A stretch of DNA of 64,000 nucleotides from an uncultured Cohaesibacter sp. Lineage in GTDB: Bacteria > Pseudomonadota > Alphaproteobacteria > Rhizobiales > Cohaesibacteraceae. Positions within the stretch are counted from its first letter, which is position 1. Every line of letters starts with the position of its first letter. Below, piece after piece: positions 35,823-44,226 of this stretch. The position numbers were made by a program, and so were the translations under genes. Where the stretch lies: contig NZ_OY782507.1 in the NCBI RefSeq assembly GCF_963677725.1, forward strand, positions 4,384,171 to 4,448,170, given 5' to 3'. The notes beneath the pieces are model-generated. The model was not told the origin of the DNA. It saw only the letters and a program-made list of their open reading frames with translations, and did not search any database.

Positions 35823-36836
35823 ATGGCGACCATACAATTTCGAGACGTGACAGGGGAAGAAGACGGGATGCGTCTGGACCGCTGGTTCAAGGAGCATTAT
35901 CCGGGTCTGTCCTTTGGCCAGTTGCAGAAGCTGCTGCGTACCGGACAGGTGCGCGTGGACGGCAAGCGCGTCAAGACCAATGTGCGCCTCATGAAAGACC
36001 AGCAGGTCCGCATTCCACCTTTGGCGACCGATGAAAAATCCACCAATGCCGCACCGAAGCGGGCCATGCCCCGGGTTGATGACCGGGACGAGGATTTCCT
36101 CAAGTCGATCCTGCTTTATGAAGACAAGGATATTTATGTCTTCAACAAGCCCGCAGGTCTGGCCGTGCAGGGCGGGTCTGGCATGAGCCGCCATGTGGAC
36201 GGGATGCTGGAATCCCTGCGTGACAAGCATGGCCAGAAGCCGCGTCTGGTCCATCGCCTCGACCGGGATACATCCGGTGTCTTGGTCGTTGCGCGCAGGC
36301 GTTCGGTCGCGACTGCCCTGACCAAGGCCTTCCGGGAGCGCTCGACGCAGAAAACCTATTGGGCTCTGGTGCGCGGTGTGCCCAAGCCCAAGCAGGCGCG
36401 TGTGTCGACCTATGTGGCGAAATATCAGGCTGAAGACGGGGACCGGATGCGGATTGCCCGCCATGGTGATGACGGCGCACAACATGCGGTGACCCATTAT
36501 TCGGTGGTGGAGCAGTCCGGACAGAAATTGTCCTGGTTGACCCTCAAACCCGTGACGGGCCGGACCCACCAGCTGCGTGTCCATACCGCCTATATGGAAT
36601 GTCCGATCATCGGGGATCCGAAATATTTTAATGTCGAGAATTGGGAACTGCCCGGCGGTATTCAGAACAAGCTGCATCTGCATGCGCGACGGATTCGCAT
36701 TCCGCATCCGCAAGGCGGCATACTGGATGTGACCGCGCCATTGCCGCAGCATATGCAGCAGAGCTGGAACTTGCTCGGATTTGACGTCTCCAGCTATGAT
36801 CCGGACATTGAGGATGAATTGGGTAACGAGGGTTGA
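35823..36836 (+). CDS. rluC: 23S rRNA pseudouridine synthase, RluC/RluD family
   Basis: The enzyme isomerises uridines in 23S rRNA. The product has 337 residues: an S4 RNA-binding domain at about 15-75 (MRLDRWFKEHYPGLSFGQLQ), a linker, and the catalytic domain with the HRLDRDTSGVLVVAR motif at about residues 140-154 that contains the catalytic Asp. The C-terminal part has RTHQLRVH. RluC is favoured over RluD by the linker and context but not proven. It is in line with crcB, 20 bases downstream. Confidence 0.9.
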   Translation: MATIQFRDVTGEEDGMRLDRWFKEHYPGLSFGQLQKLLRTGQVRVDGKRVKTNVRLMKDQQVRIPPLATDEKSTNAAPKRAMPRVDDRDEDFLKSILLYEDKDIYVFNKPAGLAVQGGSGMSRHVDGMLESLRDKHGQKPRLVHRLDRDTSGVLVVARRRSVATALTKAFRERSTQKTYWALVRGVPKPKQARVSTYVAKYQAEDGDRMRIARHGDDGAQHAVTHYSVVEQSGQKLSWLTLKPVTGRTHQLRVHTAYMECPIIGDPKYFNVENWELPGGIQNKLHLHARRIRIPHPQGGILDVTAPLPQHMQQSWNLLGFDVSSYDPDIEDELGNEG

Positions 36837-36910
36837 GTGCCCAATCTCCCTGTCTGTTTGTGATCGTCTAGCCTTCTTTCCCAAGGGCCCTTTGCCGAAG
36901 GATCATCTCC

Positions 36911-37573
36911 ATGAGCCTCAAGCTGTTTATCTTTGACTGTGACGGAACCATCGTCGACAGCGCGCATACCATTGTCGAAGGCATGGATCACGCTTACCGG
37001 CTGCATGACTTGCCGCCACCAGGCGACGGAGCAACCCAGTCAATCATCGGTCTGTCTCTGCCACAGGCGATTGAACGGCTGTCGCCGGGGATCGAGATCG
37101 GGGCGCGCGATCTGCTGGTCAATAGCTACAAGGACTTTGTCATTGCAAAACGCGAAAGCGGCGAAGCGATCGAGCATCTCTATAGTGGCGCGAAGGACGT
37201 GATCGAGGGGCTGGCCGAGGAAGACGACTATCTTTTGGGCATCGCGACGGGCAAGGCCTATCGCGGGGTGCTGCATTTGTTTGACAGCTTTGGCTGGCAT
37301 GACCATTTCGTCACCGTTCAGACCGCTGACCGCGCACCATCCAAACCCAATCCGGGCATGATTTTGCAGGCCATCGCCGAGACCGGTGTGATGCCTGAGG
37401 ATACGGTGATGATTGGCGACACCAGCTATGATATTGAAATGGCTGTCAATGCTGGTGTGCGCGGAGTGGGGGTCACGTGGGGCTACCATCCGGCATCCGA
37501 ATTGCGGGCAGCCGGTGCGCACCATCTGGTGGATGATTATGCCGCGCTTGATCAGCTGTTGCGGGCGCTCTGA
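36911..37573 (+). CDS. HAD-superfamily hydrolase, phosphoglycolate phosphatase-like
   Basis: This is a predicted phosphatase of the HAD superfamily, subfamily I (helical cap). The product has 220 residues: motif I FDCDGTIVDS (residues 7-16, nucleophile Asp and acid Asp), a cap domain, motif III KPNPGM with the Lys, and motif IV IGDTSYDIEMA. The substrate is not identifiable; phosphoglycolate or another small phosphate is possible. It lies between rluC and the ATP12 gene, an arrangement common in this order. Confidence 0.88.
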   Translation: MSLKLFIFDCDGTIVDSAHTIVEGMDHAYRLHDLPPPGDGATQSIIGLSLPQAIERLSPGIEIGARDLLVNSYKDFVIAKRESGEAIEHLYSGAKDVIEGLAEEDDYLLGIATGKAYRGVLHLFDSFGWHDHFVTVQTADRAPSKPNPGMILQAIAETGVMPEDTVMIGDTSYDIEMAVNAGVRGVGVTWGYHPASELRAAGAHHLVDDYAALDQLLRAL

Positions 37574-37605
37574 AGGCTTTGGTCGGACAAGAAGAGGGAA
37601 TGGGC

Positions 37606-38433
37606 ATGTCGGACAAGGAAAAAAACTCCGATCCTGAAGCGGTTCAGGCGCTGTTTGGAGACTTTGTGCCGGGACAACAGGATAGCACCACCAATCCGAT
37701 GATGCGGGCAAAGGAAGTGATGAAAACGCCTTTGCCCAAGCGCTTTTACAAAGCTGTGACGGTTGGCCGGGATGACGAGGGCGGTCATCGGGTGTTGCTC
37801 GATGAGCGGCCGATCCGCAGCCCCGCAAAACATAAGGTATGTGTGCCGTGTGAGGCGATGGCTTTGGCGCTGGCGGCGGAATGGGACGCGCAGACGGACA
37901 GGATTGACCCTGCGACCATGCCCCTGACCCGTCTGGTCAATTCCACCATAGATGGGGTGGAGGCCGCTCGTGAGGCGATGCTTGACGAGATCGTCTCCTA
38001 TCTCTCTCATGACTTTATCTGTTACCCGGCAACCCATCCAGAACGGCTGGTCGATCGGCAACAAAAGCACTGGCAGCCAGTGCTGAAATGGGTCGAGGGG
38101 CCACTTGGGGGCCGTTTCGTGCAGGCAACCGGCATTATGGCTGTGGAGCAGAGCCCGGTAATGGGGCAGGCCTTGCGCGCCCAATGGCAAGGGCTTGATC
38201 GATTTGAGCTGGCAGCTCTGCACACGATCATGACGATCACCGGTTCGGCGCTGTTGCCTTATGCCTTCTGGAAAGGCTTTTTGAGCGCGGATGCCACATG
38301 GGCTGCGGCAATGGTCGACGAAGACTGGAATATCGAAATGTGGGGCGAGGATGAGGAGGCCACCAAACGGCGTGTCTTCCGCCGTGCCGATTTTGATGCG
38401 GCAATTTTGGTGCTGGAAAGTTTGCGGGGCTGA
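37606..38433 (+). CDS. ATP12-family F1-ATPase assembly chaperone
   Basis: ATP12 assists assembly of F1 alpha subunits and occurs in alphaproteobacteria and mitochondria. I choose ATG 37606 (275 residues) because GAGGGA lies 6 bases before it; in-frame starts at 37579 and 37600 are poorer. The family core is visible: FYKAVTVG, VLLDERPIRSPAKH, LALAAEWDAQ (about residues 85-95) and MPLTRLVNSTID. The last codons are part of a bidirectional hairpin. Confidence 0.92.
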   Translation: MSDKEKNSDPEAVQALFGDFVPGQQDSTTNPMMRAKEVMKTPLPKRFYKAVTVGRDDEGGHRVLLDERPIRSPAKHKVCVPCEAMALALAAEWDAQTDRIDPATMPLTRLVNSTIDGVEAAREAMLDEIVSYLSHDFICYPATHPERLVDRQQKHWQPVLKWVEGPLGGRFVQATGIMAVEQSPVMGQALRAQWQGLDRFELAALHTIMTITGSALLPYAFWKGFLSADATWAAAMVDEDWNIEMWGEDEEATKRRVFRRADFDAAILVLESLRG

Positions 38434-38445
38434 ACGATCAGCCCC
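38426..38445. terminator. Hairpin between convergent ATP12 and folK genes
   Basis: GGGGCTGA (38426-38433, including the stop codon of the + gene) pairs perfectly with TCAGCCCC (38438-38445) around ACGA. It lies between convergent genes and may stop transcription in both directions, although T runs are weak. Confidence 0.5.
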
Positions 38446-38474
38446 GTCTGTCCGTTTGGGCTCAATCCTGAGAC

Positions 38475-38975
38475 TTAATGCTGGTCCATGGCGACGATGT
38501 TGGTCGTGTCCAGTTTGGCGAGCATGGCATTGATTCCGGTGCCGTTAAGCTCAAAGCTCGGGGCGATGTCTTTCAAAGGCACCAGAACGAAGGCCCGCTC
38601 CGTCAAATAGGGGTGTGGCAGGATCAGATCCGGGTCATTCATCTCGATATCCCCGTAGGTGAGAATATCGAGATCGATGATCCGTGGACCCCAGCGCTCT
38701 TCGCGCACGCGCCCCATGCTTGATTCCACCTCCAGACAGGTTTTCAAAAGGGCCTCTGGCGACAGGGTGGTCTTGATCCCGGCGCAGGCATTGACGAATT
38801 CCGCCTGATCGGTCTTGCCCCATGGTGGTGTGCGATAAAAGCGTGAGCGTGTGGTGACTGTGACGCCTGGTTTGCTGGACAGTGCGGTCAGTGCGTCTTC
38901 AATGGCTATGGAAGTGTCGCCAATATTGCCTCCCAGGCTTATGAAAGCTACGACTTTGGGGGCTTTCTCATTCAT
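38475..38975 (-). CDS. folK: 6-hydroxymethyl-7,8-dihydropterin pyrophosphokinase
   Basis: FolK transfers pyrophosphate from ATP to 6-hydroxymethyl-dihydropterin in folate synthesis. The product has 166 residues with SLGGNIGD (about 13-20), FYRTPPWG and the signature RWGPRIIDLDILTYGD. It is the last gene of the folP-folB-folK unit and overlaps folB by 4 bases (ATGA). Confidence 0.97.
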   Translation of the reverse strand: MNEKAPKVVAFISLGGNIGDTSIAIEDALTALSSKPGVTVTTRSRFYRTPPWGKTDQAEFVNACAGIKTTLSPEALLKTCLEVESSMGRVREERWGPRIIDLDILTYGDIEMNDPDLILPHPYLTERAFVLVPLKDIAPSFELNGTGINAMLAKLDTTNIVAMDQH

Positions 38976-39346
38976 AGATCATAATCCTTGCGTGTGCGGT
39001 TGATCTCGACGGCAACATCTCTGACGATGGCCGGGATCGGGGCTTCAGGCTTGCGTACCTTGACGCGAATGGCCTCTATCTTGCCCATATTCCGAAGCAG
39101 GTCTTCGGCCACGGCTTCTGCAAGAGCTTCAATCAGCTGAAAGCGGCGTTCGGTGACAATGGTCTCGACACGCTTTGCAATATGGTCATAGCGCACAGTA
39201 TCACTATCATCGTCGCTTTTACCAGCTGGGCGAATGTCGAGGAAGCAATCAAGGTCGAAATAGAAGCGCTGGCCGAGATTGGCCTCTTCCTGATAGACCC
39301 CGTGATAGGCAAAGAAGGCCAGATCTCTTAGAATGATGCGATCCAT
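38972..39346 (-). CDS. folB: Dihydroneopterin aldolase
   Basis: FolB cleaves dihydroneopterin to hydroxymethyl-dihydropterin and glycolaldehyde. I start at ATG 39346 (124 residues, MDRIILRDLAFFAYHGVYQEE), the typical family N-terminus; an in-frame start at 39478 would run into folP. FFAYHGVYQEEANLGQRF is the conserved active-site segment. It lies 4 bases after folP and overlaps folK. Confidence 0.96.
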   Translation of the reverse strand: MDRIILRDLAFFAYHGVYQEEANLGQRFYFDLDCFLDIRPAGKSDDDSDTVRYDHIAKRVETIVTERRFQLIEALAEAVAEDLLRNMGKIEAIRVKVRKPEAPIPAIVRDVAVEINRTRKDYDL

Positions 39347-39350
39347 GGGG

Positions 39351-40193
39351 TCATCTCCCTTGAGGGTTGAGAATGGCGCTTGCGACGCTGAGGGCGTCCT
39401 TGTGGGCGGCGACGTCGTGCACACGGAAGATGCTGGCACCTTTTGCCAAGGCAAGCACATTGGAGGCCAGCGTGCCATGGACGCGGTCTTGGGCTTGGCG
39501 GCCGGTCAACGCACCGATGAAGCGTTTGCGCGAGGTGCCGATCAATATTGGATAGCCCCAGCTGATGAGACTTTCAAGGCCGTTGAGAATGGTGAGATTG
39601 TCGTCGAGATCCTTGCCAAAGCCAATGCCGGGGTCAAGGATGATGTGATCATCGCACAGACCTGCCGAAAGGGCGATGGCAATGGAGCGATCAAAGAAGG
39701 CTTTCATCTGGTCGATCAGCCCAAGGCCTGCCTGCTTCTCGGTTTCCCAGTGATTGATAATGACCGGTGCCTGATGCTCGGCTGCGGCCTTGGCAATGTC
39801 CGGCTCGCGCTGGAGGCCCCAGACGTCGTTGACGATATGAACGCCTGCTTCAAGTGCCTTGGCTGCGACCTTGGCCTTGTAGGTATCAATGGAGAGGGCA
39901 CAGCCCAGATCTTCTTTCATGATGGCGCGGATGGCTGGCAGCACGCGCTCCAACTCTTCGGTTTCATTGACCGGGGTCGCGTCAGGACGGGTTGATTCGC
40001 CGCCGATGTCGAGAATATGAGCGCCTTCTTCTGCCAATTGCTTTGCATGGGCAAGGGCTGCATCGGCCGCGATGAATTGGCCGCCATCGGAAAAGGAATC
40101 CGGCGTAACATTGATGATGCCCATGATCAGGGGCATCTGGTTGGGGCGCCATTGGATTGGTCCCAGCGGTCGAGCGGCATCAAGACGCAGCAT
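39351..40193 (-). CDS. folP: Dihydropteroate synthase
   Basis: FolP condenses p-aminobenzoate with the pterin pyrophosphate and is the sulfonamide target. The product has 280 residues with both family signatures, MGIINVTPDSFSDGG (about 24-38) and DIGGESTRP (about 62-70), and the C-terminal RVHDVA. GGAAAG precedes the ATG. It starts the folP-folB-folK unit; a terminator of the upstream pilin-like gene separates them. Confidence 0.97.
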   Translation of the reverse strand: MLRLDAARPLGPIQWRPNQMPLIMGIINVTPDSFSDGGQFIAADAALAHAKQLAEEGAHILDIGGESTRPDATPVNETEELERVLPAIRAIMKEDLGCALSIDTYKAKVAAKALEAGVHIVNDVWGLQREPDIAKAAAEHQAPVIINHWETEKQAGLGLIDQMKAFFDRSIAIALSAGLCDDHIILDPGIGFGKDLDDNLTILNGLESLISWGYPILIGTSRKRFIGALTGRQAQDRVHGTLASNVLALAKGASIFRVHDVAAHKDALSVASAILNPQGR

Positions 40194-40308
40194 CTTGCTT
40201 TCCTTATTCTGTCCTGTGATGACCCATTGTTAGCCCATCCCTTTGTCAGACCCAACAACAACCGAGGCAGAGGTGGGGATGGTGCAAAGACAAGCGCACA
40301 GAAAATCG

Positions 40309-40337
40309 CAAAGAAAAGCCCGGAAAAAACCGGGCCT
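40309..40337 (-). terminator. Intrinsic terminator of the mini-pilin gene
   Basis: Read on the - strand, GCCCGG-TTTTTT-CCGGGC is followed by TTTTCTTT. It lies just downstream of the small - strand gene and upstream of folP. Confidence 0.85.
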
Positions 40338-40345
40338 TTCTCAAA

Positions 40346-40528
40346 TCATCCGATTTTTACTTCGCGCAAGTCACGCGCAAGGCGATCATAGATCTGGGTC
40401 AATTCGGCGATATATTCCTGCCAGATAAACAGCCACACAACGCTCATGAACGCCACGATCAGGATATATTCCATTGCGGCGGACGCGTCTTCATCCCTCA
40501 AGAATGCCGTGATGGAGGTGCGGATCAT
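40346..40528 (-). CDS. Flp/Fap-like mini-pilin (type IVb prepilin-like)
   Basis: The 60-residue product resembles Flp pilins: a short basic leader (MIRTSITAFLRDEDASA), the E-Y pair at positions expected after the prepilin cleavage point (AAMEYILIV) and one hydrophobic helix (about 20-37), then a charged helix. The residue before the cleavage point is Ala instead of the usual Gly, so processing by TadV is uncertain. No tad/cpa genes are nearby. It has an RBS (GAGGCAAGAGAG) and its own terminator, which supports a real gene. Confidence 0.7.
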   Translation of the reverse strand: MIRTSITAFLRDEDASAAMEYILIVAFMSVVWLFIWQEYIAELTQIYDRLARDLREVKIG

Positions 40529-40695
40529 CTCTCTTGCCTCATAAGCTAATCGTCTTTTTGCAGCGGCAGGTTAGCTTAACGAGACGTTAATGAATACAAT
40601 CTTGGGTTTATTTTCGTCGCGGTGGTTAATATCGACAGGGCGGGGGCTGATTGGATCCTTTGAAAGATTATCTCACGAATTCAGACCTTTGCCGA

Positions 40696-41421
40696 TCAAG
40701 TGGTTGTTGCTCCGAAAAGTTGTTCGAATTCCTCGCGCAAGGTCATGTCAACATCGCTCATGGTCAGGGGATAGCCCAGATCGACGAAGCTTGTAACCCC
40801 ATGTTGGGCGATGCCACATGGTACGATGCCACTATAGTGGTCGAGTTCTGGCTCGATATTGAGGCTGATGCCGTGGAAGGTGACCCATTTTCTGACGCGT
40901 ATGCCGATGGCGGCAATCTTGTCTTCAACACCGAGGCCTTTTTCCGGGCGCTCCACCCAGACGCCAACGCGATCTTCCCGCCGCTCACCCTTGATATTAT
41001 GGGCTGCAAGGGTGTTGATGATCCAGGATTCAAGGCTGGCAACAAAAAGGCGCACATCTTGCGTCCGGCGCTTGAGATCAAGCATGACATAGGCGATGCG
41101 TTGACCGGGGCCGTGATAGGTATATTGACCGCCGCGTCCGGTTTCGAACACATCGAATCGATCCGGTGCGACCAGGTCACTCGGATCGGCGCTGGTGCCT
41201 GCGGTATAAAGGGGGGGATGTTCAAGCAACCAGACACATTCCTTGGCCTCGCCGCGCGCGATGGCTGTGATTCTCTGTTCCATGAAGGCAATTGCCTCGG
41301 GATAGGGAACTTGCCGGTCAGATATCAGCCATTCAACGGCATCTCCGGTCTTTGACGCCATCGGTTGTGGGGTGTCGGGTTTGGTCAGAATGTCTGTGCG
41401 GTCTATATGGTTGTTGGTCAT
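40696..41421 (-). CDS. lipB: Octanoyltransferase LipB
   Basis: LipB moves octanoyl groups from acyl carrier protein to lipoyl domains. I prefer ATG 41421 (241 residues); a TTG 21 bases upstream lacks an RBS. Motifs are [13 protein letters not shown] (about 91-103), the catalytic Lys in [10 protein letters not shown] and the catalytic Cys in GIVPCGI. It is divergent from the FliN-like gene and upstream of the mini-pilin on the - strand. Confidence 0.96.
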   Translation of the reverse strand: MTNNHIDRTDILTKPDTPQPMASKTGDAVEWLISDRQVPYPEAIAFMEQRITAIARGEAKECVWLLEHPPLYTAGTSADPSDLVAPDRFDVFETGRGGQYTYHGPGQRIAYVMLDLKRRTQDVRLFVASLESWIINTLAAHNIKGERREDRVGVWVERPEKGLGVEDKIAAIGIRVRKWVTFHGISLNIEPELDHYSGIVPCGIAQHGVTSFVDLGYPLTMSDVDMTLREEFEQLFGATTT

Positions 41422-41556
41422 TTGGCTTCGATCTGTGGTCAAGATGCGTCGATAGGCAATTGTCTGTCGCTTGTTAAGGTTTCATTTACCATAAGCGACA
41501 AGACTTTGTTAATGTCCGACATGGTCAATCCGTGAGAAACACGGAAAAGGTGAAAC

Positions 41557-41829
41557 GTGCCAAATCTCGATAGCATCGCAATTGATATCTCCGTTGAGCT
41601 CGGCTCGACCTCTATTCCCATCCATCAATTGTTGCGGATGGGCCGTGGGGCTGTGATCGAACTGGATGCCAGTGAGGAAGATGATTGCCTCATCAAGGCC
41701 AATGGCACGCCGGTTGCGCTGGGGCAGGTGATCCTGCGTGGTGAAAAGGTTGGCATTTCGATTACCAAGGTTCTGCATCGCAGTGCTGATTGGCGGCCAT
41801 TGCGCGGTATCAACCGGGTGGGAACCTGA
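41557..41829 (+). CDS. Stand-alone FliN/SpoA-domain protein
   Basis: The 90-residue product is almost only a SpoA (FliM/FliN C-terminal) domain: ISVELGSTSIPIHQLLRMGRGAVIEL, then the GTPVALGQVILRGEKVGISIT turn. Such domains form the flagellar C-ring or type III sorting platform. No flagellar gene lies near, and an N-terminal FliN extension is missing. It starts at GTG 41557 after GGAAAAGG. It could be a true FliN paralogue encoded outside the main flagellar cluster. Confidence 0.8.
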   Translation: MPNLDSIAIDISVELGSTSIPIHQLLRMGRGAVIELDASEEDDCLIKANGTPVALGQVILRGEKVGISITKVLHRSADWRPLRGINRVGT

Positions 41830-42041
41830 TCTCCTCCATTTAAGCATTCAGGTCGATCTGTACCAGAGGGTGAGTCACCTTTTGGGTGGTTAAGACTTTG
41901 GGGAATTTCAATGAAATGACCTTCTGTCATACGCTTTCCACATTTGTTGTTGATCGACCCTTTAATCGCTTGTGTGGCCAAAATGAATTTGCTAGTTACA
42001 CGCCACCAACGAGGCGAATATCGCTTCGACGTTCAAGGCTT

Positions 42042-42128
42042 GCGGCCGTGGCGGAATTGGTAGACGCGCAGCGTTGAGGTCGCTGTGGGGTAACTCCCGT
42101 GGAAGTTCGAGTCTTCTCGGCCGCACCA
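42042..42128 (+). tRNA. tRNA-Leu(GAG)
   Basis: A full class II tRNA with encoded CCA. The acceptor stem is GCGGCCG (42042-42048) with CGGCCGC (42118-42124); the anticodon stem CAGCG/CGCTG carries loop TTGAGGT with anticodon GAG at 42076-42078; a variable arm is present, and the T arm contains GTTCGAGTC. It reads CUC and CUU leucine codons. Confidence 0.97.
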
Positions 42129-42131
42129 TTC

Positions 42132-42166
42132 AAAAAGCTCCGTGCCCGATGGGTCGGAGCTTTTTG
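42132..42166 (+). terminator. Intrinsic terminator after tRNA-Leu
   Basis: AAAAAGCTCCG (42132-42142) pairs with CGGAGCTTTTT (42155-42165) around a 12-base loop; the T run follows at once. Confidence 0.92.
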
Positions 42167-42386
42167 TGTTTTTCGGGCATTGGAAAATCTTCCCGTCGAG
42201 CTTCTGGCGAATTTCTTTTTCTTTTCAGTTTGTTACCCGATTGTCTGTTGTTGCGAGCGGGGCGTGGGCGGCTATTTGCTGGCTTTTCTGAACTGTCAGT
42301 CTCGATTCATTTTTGCAAGAATATTGACAAAATATATTTCATGATGAAAAACTTGCAAATACCTGTTGGCATCTGATTGGGAAACG

Positions 42387-43271
42387 ATGAGCAAAACCAA
42401 TTCTCTTTATGAAAGGTTGAGTGAGGCGGCAGAGGTGGGGTCGAAATCCCATTGCGCGATTGCACGCTTCATGCTCGCCCGTTTCAAGGATTTGCCGTTT
42501 GAAACTTCCGCTTCGCTTGCTGACAAGGTTCAGGTGAGCGAGGCGAGCATCGGGCGTTTTTGCCGGGCCATCGGTTATGCCAATCTCAAGGATCTCAAAG
42601 ATCACCTCAAGGATGATATTGGCAACCAGCCCTGGCTGATCAAGGATCGGCTGGATGCCCTGCGCGCGGCTCCGGGCAAGCGCGAAGAGCGCTTGTCGGA
42701 CGGTTTGCAGGCGGAAATGGCCAGTCTGGTCTCCGTCTATGAAATGGCGCGGAGTGATGAATGGCAACGATGTGTTGACCGGCTCGTCCGCTGCCCGCAG
42801 GTTTATATCACTGGCTTTCAGACCGAGCGCGGTTTGGCAGCCTATTTTGCCCATCAGCTCAATTATGTCCGACCCGGTGTTCATTTGCTCGATCTGTCCG
42901 ACGGTAATTTTGCCGAACTGTTGGCCGCTGACGGGGAGCGCTGTCTGGCGATCTTTGAAGCGCGGCGTTATTCGCGACAGGCATTTGTTCTGGCGCGTGA
43001 GGCCAAGGCAAATGGCATCGCGGTCAGCCTGTTCACCGATCATTTTTGCGACTGGGGAGGTGATCTCAGCGATGAGCGCTTTATGGTCGCGACACAATTC
43101 CATCAATTCTGGGATTCAACCGCTCACTTGGCTTTGCTCTGCAATCTGATGATCAATGACATTTTTCTGGCGCTTGGCGACGAGGCGGAAAAACGCCTTG
43201 ATCATGTCTCGCGCCTTTATGGTGCCTTTACCGGCCATGTGGGCAATCCGCTGGTCCCGATTTCCGAATAA
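42387..43271 (+). CDS. MurR/RpiR-family transcriptional regulator
   Basis: RpiR-family proteins couple an N-terminal helix-turn-helix to a C-terminal SIS domain that usually senses phosphosugars. The product has 294 residues from ATG 42387; the HTH is at about 40-70 (ASLADKVQVSEASIGRFCRAIGY) and the SIS-like region covers about 130-265. It lies 53 bases before a binding-protein gene in the same direction, so it probably controls the downstream binding protein-racemase-acyltransferase genes. Its ligand may be unusual, since the operon is not a sugar operon. Confidence 0.9.
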   Translation: MSKTNSLYERLSEAAEVGSKSHCAIARFMLARFKDLPFETSASLADKVQVSEASIGRFCRAIGYANLKDLKDHLKDDIGNQPWLIKDRLDALRAAPGKREERLSDGLQAEMASLVSVYEMARSDEWQRCVDRLVRCPQVYITGFQTERGLAAYFAHQLNYVRPGVHLLDLSDGNFAELLAADGERCLAIFEARRYSRQAFVLAREAKANGIAVSLFTDHFCDWGGDLSDERFMVATQFHQFWDSTAHLALLCNLMINDIFLALGDEAEKRLDHVSRLYGAFTGHVGNPLVPISE

Positions 43272-43324
43272 CAAACAAAACAGGACAAAGTCCGATCTCA
43301 TCCTCCTCACCGAAAGGGAACATT

Positions 43325-44101
43325 ATGTCGAAATTTTTGAAACTATTGAGCGCTGGCCTGCTGCTGGCAGGTCTTGCCACCAGCGCATCCGCCGAAAGCC
43401 TGCGTCTTGGCACGGAGGGCGCCTATCCTCCATTCAATTATACCACTGCGGACGGCAAGATTGAGGGCTTTGACGTTGAAATCGGTCTTGAGCTTTGCAA
43501 GCGGATCGGTGCTGACTGTGAAGTGGTCGGACAGGACTGGGACGGTATTATTCCCGGCCTGATCGCCAAGAAATATGACTTCATTATCGCTTCGATGTTC
43601 ATCACCGAAGAGCGCAAAAAGAAGGTCTCCTTCACCGATCCTTATTATATGGCAGCAATGACCCATGTGGTGCCAAAGGAAAGCAAGATCACCGAATTCA
43701 CCGCTGAATCGATGAAAGGCAAAGTGATCGGTGCTCAGTCTGCCACCACGCAGGCCGACTTTGCTGCCAAAGTTTATCCAGATGCGGAACTGAAACTTTA
43801 TCCCACGCAGGATGAGGCCAATCTGGATATGACCGCAGGGCGTCTTGATGTGATGGTTGGCGACATGCTGCCTCTGCTTGATTTCCTTGAAAAGACCGAT
43901 GGTGGCAAATGCTGCAAGCTCGCTGGTGATCCGATTACCGATCCAAAATTTGTCGGTGAAGGCGTTGGTATCGCTGTGCGGCAGGAAGACAATGATCTGC
44001 GCGAGCGTCTGAACAAGGCTCTGGCTGAAATCCGCGCTGATGGCACTTACCAGAAGATCAACGACAAATATTTCTCCATCGATGTCTATACGATGAAATA
44101 A
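43325..44101 (+). CDS. Amino acid ABC transporter periplasmic binding protein
   Basis: A family 3 solute-binding protein (ArgT/HisJ-like) of 258 residues, with signal peptide MSKFLKLLSAGLLLAGLATSASA (cleaved near residue 23), the LRLGTEGAYPPFNY start and GFDVEIGLELCKRIG. It resembles binders of basic or polar amino acids; specificity cannot be read. No permease or ATPase gene is in the window, so it must share a transporter encoded elsewhere or act otherwise. GAAAGGGAAC precedes the ATG. Two hairpins follow it. Confidence 0.92.
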   Translation: MSKFLKLLSAGLLLAGLATSASAESLRLGTEGAYPPFNYTTADGKIEGFDVEIGLELCKRIGADCEVVGQDWDGIIPGLIAKKYDFIIASMFITEERKKKVSFTDPYYMAAMTHVVPKESKITEFTAESMKGKVIGAQSATTQADFAAKVYPDAELKLYPTQDEANLDMTAGRLDVMVGDMLPLLDFLEKTDGGKCCKLAGDPITDPKFVGEGVGIAVRQEDNDLRERLNKALAEIRADGTYQKINDKYFSIDVYTMK

Positions 44102-44153
44102 TCCGCTTTGGCGGATGACAGGCCTTCCCGGCGGGCGTTGCTTGCCGGGAAGG
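44101..44153 (+). promoter_or_regulatory. Two intercistronic stem-loops after the binding protein
   Basis: ATCCGC-tttg-GCGGAT (44101-44116) and a 10-bp perfect stem CCTTCCCGGC (44123-44132) / GCCGGGAAGG (44144-44153) fill the gap to the racemase gene. Such stems after binding-protein genes often protect the upstream message and give more binding protein than enzyme; here that is inference. Confidence 0.55.
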
Positions 44154-44226
44154 ACCAACATTTCCAACACATGCCCGCCGCGTTGCGTCTTCTGCGGCCT
44201 GAAGCGGGTGTAAAAAGGTGGAATCG

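Noticed and set aside
40017-40391. + strand open frame opposite folP and the mini-pilin
   Set aside because: It is antisense to the start of folP and the pilin terminator, with no domain.
43325-44101. Part of a complete ABC importer
   Set aside because: No permease or ATPase gene is found on either side; only the binding protein is supported.
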